A DNA stretch of 64,000 nucleotides, taken from NCBI GenBank assembly GCA_005281725.1, contig SSBO01000003.1, positions 8,726,479-8,790,478 of the forward strand. Reading direction: 5' to 3'. The position numbers and the translations under genes are program-made. A model generated the notes under the pieces. It was given only the letters and a program-made list of their open reading frames with translations, did not search any database and had not been told where the DNA came from. Position 1 is the first letter of the stretch, and every line of letters begins with the position of its first letter. The stretch is from Wuchereria bancrofti. Its lineage: Eukaryota > Nematoda > Chromadorea > Rhabditida > Onchocercidae. Shown one piece after another: positions 63,035 to 64,000 of the stretch.

Positions 63035-64000
63035 CTAAATTAATTTCCTTGCAATTTCTTAATTATTTTTATTTTTTAAAAAATTTCAATTCTAAAATTT
63101 TGATCAGAGTTAATACGACATTATAAATTCATTTGAATACTACAAATTAAGAGATCGTAAAATGTAATGTGTAATTCAAAAATGACTTTTCATTTTCAAT
63201 TTGATTATTTGAATTTTCATTTTCAAAAAATTTTTTTCATTAAATGTATACCATTTGATTTTTAATCTGATTGTTTGAATAATTATTCTGAAATTGAAAC
63301 AGTTAAGTAAATTACTGGTGATGTTATAAAAGAGTGTAAAATTTAATTATTTATTTATTTATTCATTAATTATTACTGAAAACGATTAAATACTGGCTAA
63401 ATTTGAATAACATTAGAAGTGCAAAAAGACTTCATAAATTGAAGTAAACAATTTCATTTGAATATTTAACAGTTTCTAATTTCATTTTATATTAAATTTA
63501 TATTTTACATTTTTATTTATATTGTTGATACAGTCAGAGAAGATAATAGCAAGTGAAGAGTTATTAAAAATAAATGATTAAATATTAATAAATCACTGAT
63601 ATATAAAAACAAGCAACTACTAATGCTTTTAATAAATTAAAAAACCACAAATAATCAGATCCATTTGACTGAATTTAAAATAAATAATGAAATAATTGAA
63701 ATCATTTGAATTAATATAAATGATTAACACATTTTGAAAATAATTAAATGTAATTCTCGATATTCGTTTCTTCCTTTTCCACTACTTTGAAAAATTGTTA
63801 AATTTATTCTTAATCAGTGATATTGCTAGAAAAATAACGCCACCTTAATGCTGAATAATTTTGTGCATTAAATGAAAGCAAATAATAGTTTGATTAAAAA
63901 TGAAAAATTCCATAAAAAAGTAATTCAGTAATTTGCATTTGTATTTCTCGGGAAAAAAATCGCTAGAAATAGCTGGGATAATTGAAAATTTCAATATAAT
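63035..64000. other. AT-rich end of window
   Basis: Nearly 1 kb with no exon that joins the MSP-domain model. Probably intron or upstream region of that gene. Confidence 0.4.

Overview
The window is an AT-rich (roughly three quarters A+T) piece of a nematode chromosome, most likely from a spirurine, filarial-type worm. This rests on small exons split by AT-rich introns with T-rich TTTCAG/TTTTAG acceptors, several T-rich acceptors a few bases upstream of start codons (candidate spliced-leader sites), and eukaryotic gene families whose closest recognisable relatives are animal proteins. Species cannot be fixed from sequence alone. One run of 161 N (50548-50708) and one single N (37457) show that this is a draft assembly.

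Layout, left to right: NSUN4-type rRNA m5C methyltransferase (minus, 3' end off the window); UBE2J1-type ER ubiquitin-conjugating enzyme (plus, 3964-6393); TRMT10A-type tRNA m1G9 methyltransferase (minus, 8374-10913); mitochondrial ribosomal protein L28 (minus, 11701-13875); meckelin/TMEM67, a ciliary transition-zone membrane protein (plus, 15952-22679); a SARA/endofin-type FYVE protein (plus, 24980-33318); a PTB-SH2 adaptor with very long introns (minus, 34134 to at least 49830, possibly 54759); a GSKIP-domain protein (minus, 55754-57063); splicing factor PRPF38A (plus, 58266-60536); and an MSP-domain protein (minus, 61143-63034, 5' end not seen). Exon chains were built by hand by matching splice sites and reading phase. 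Every complete model keeps frame to its stop: UBE2J1 293 codons, TRMT10A 342, MRPL28 328, TMEM67 951, FYVE protein 1127, GSKIP protein 221, PRPF38A 287.

Neighbours are mostly divergent or convergent, and no operon is demonstrated. The left third carries three RNA-modification or mitochondrial-translation genes (NSUN4, TRMT10A, MRPL28). Two genes (FYVE protein and PTB-SH2 adaptor) are signalling or trafficking adaptors. The best regulatory observation is a near-perfect RFX/DAF-19 X-box 306 bp upstream of the TMEM67 start codon. Other points of interest are two introns that only keep frame simply with GC-AG boundaries, a family of unrelated minisatellites (17, 24, 30 and about 157 bp units), a probable solo LTR, a similar segment found in two PRPF38A introns, an exact 158-bp duplication joined by a single N (likely an assembly artefact), and a coding-looking small ORF inside the 6.2-kb PTB intron. 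I see no prokaryote-style system, CRISPR array or clear RNA gene, and nothing I would call a new biological system.
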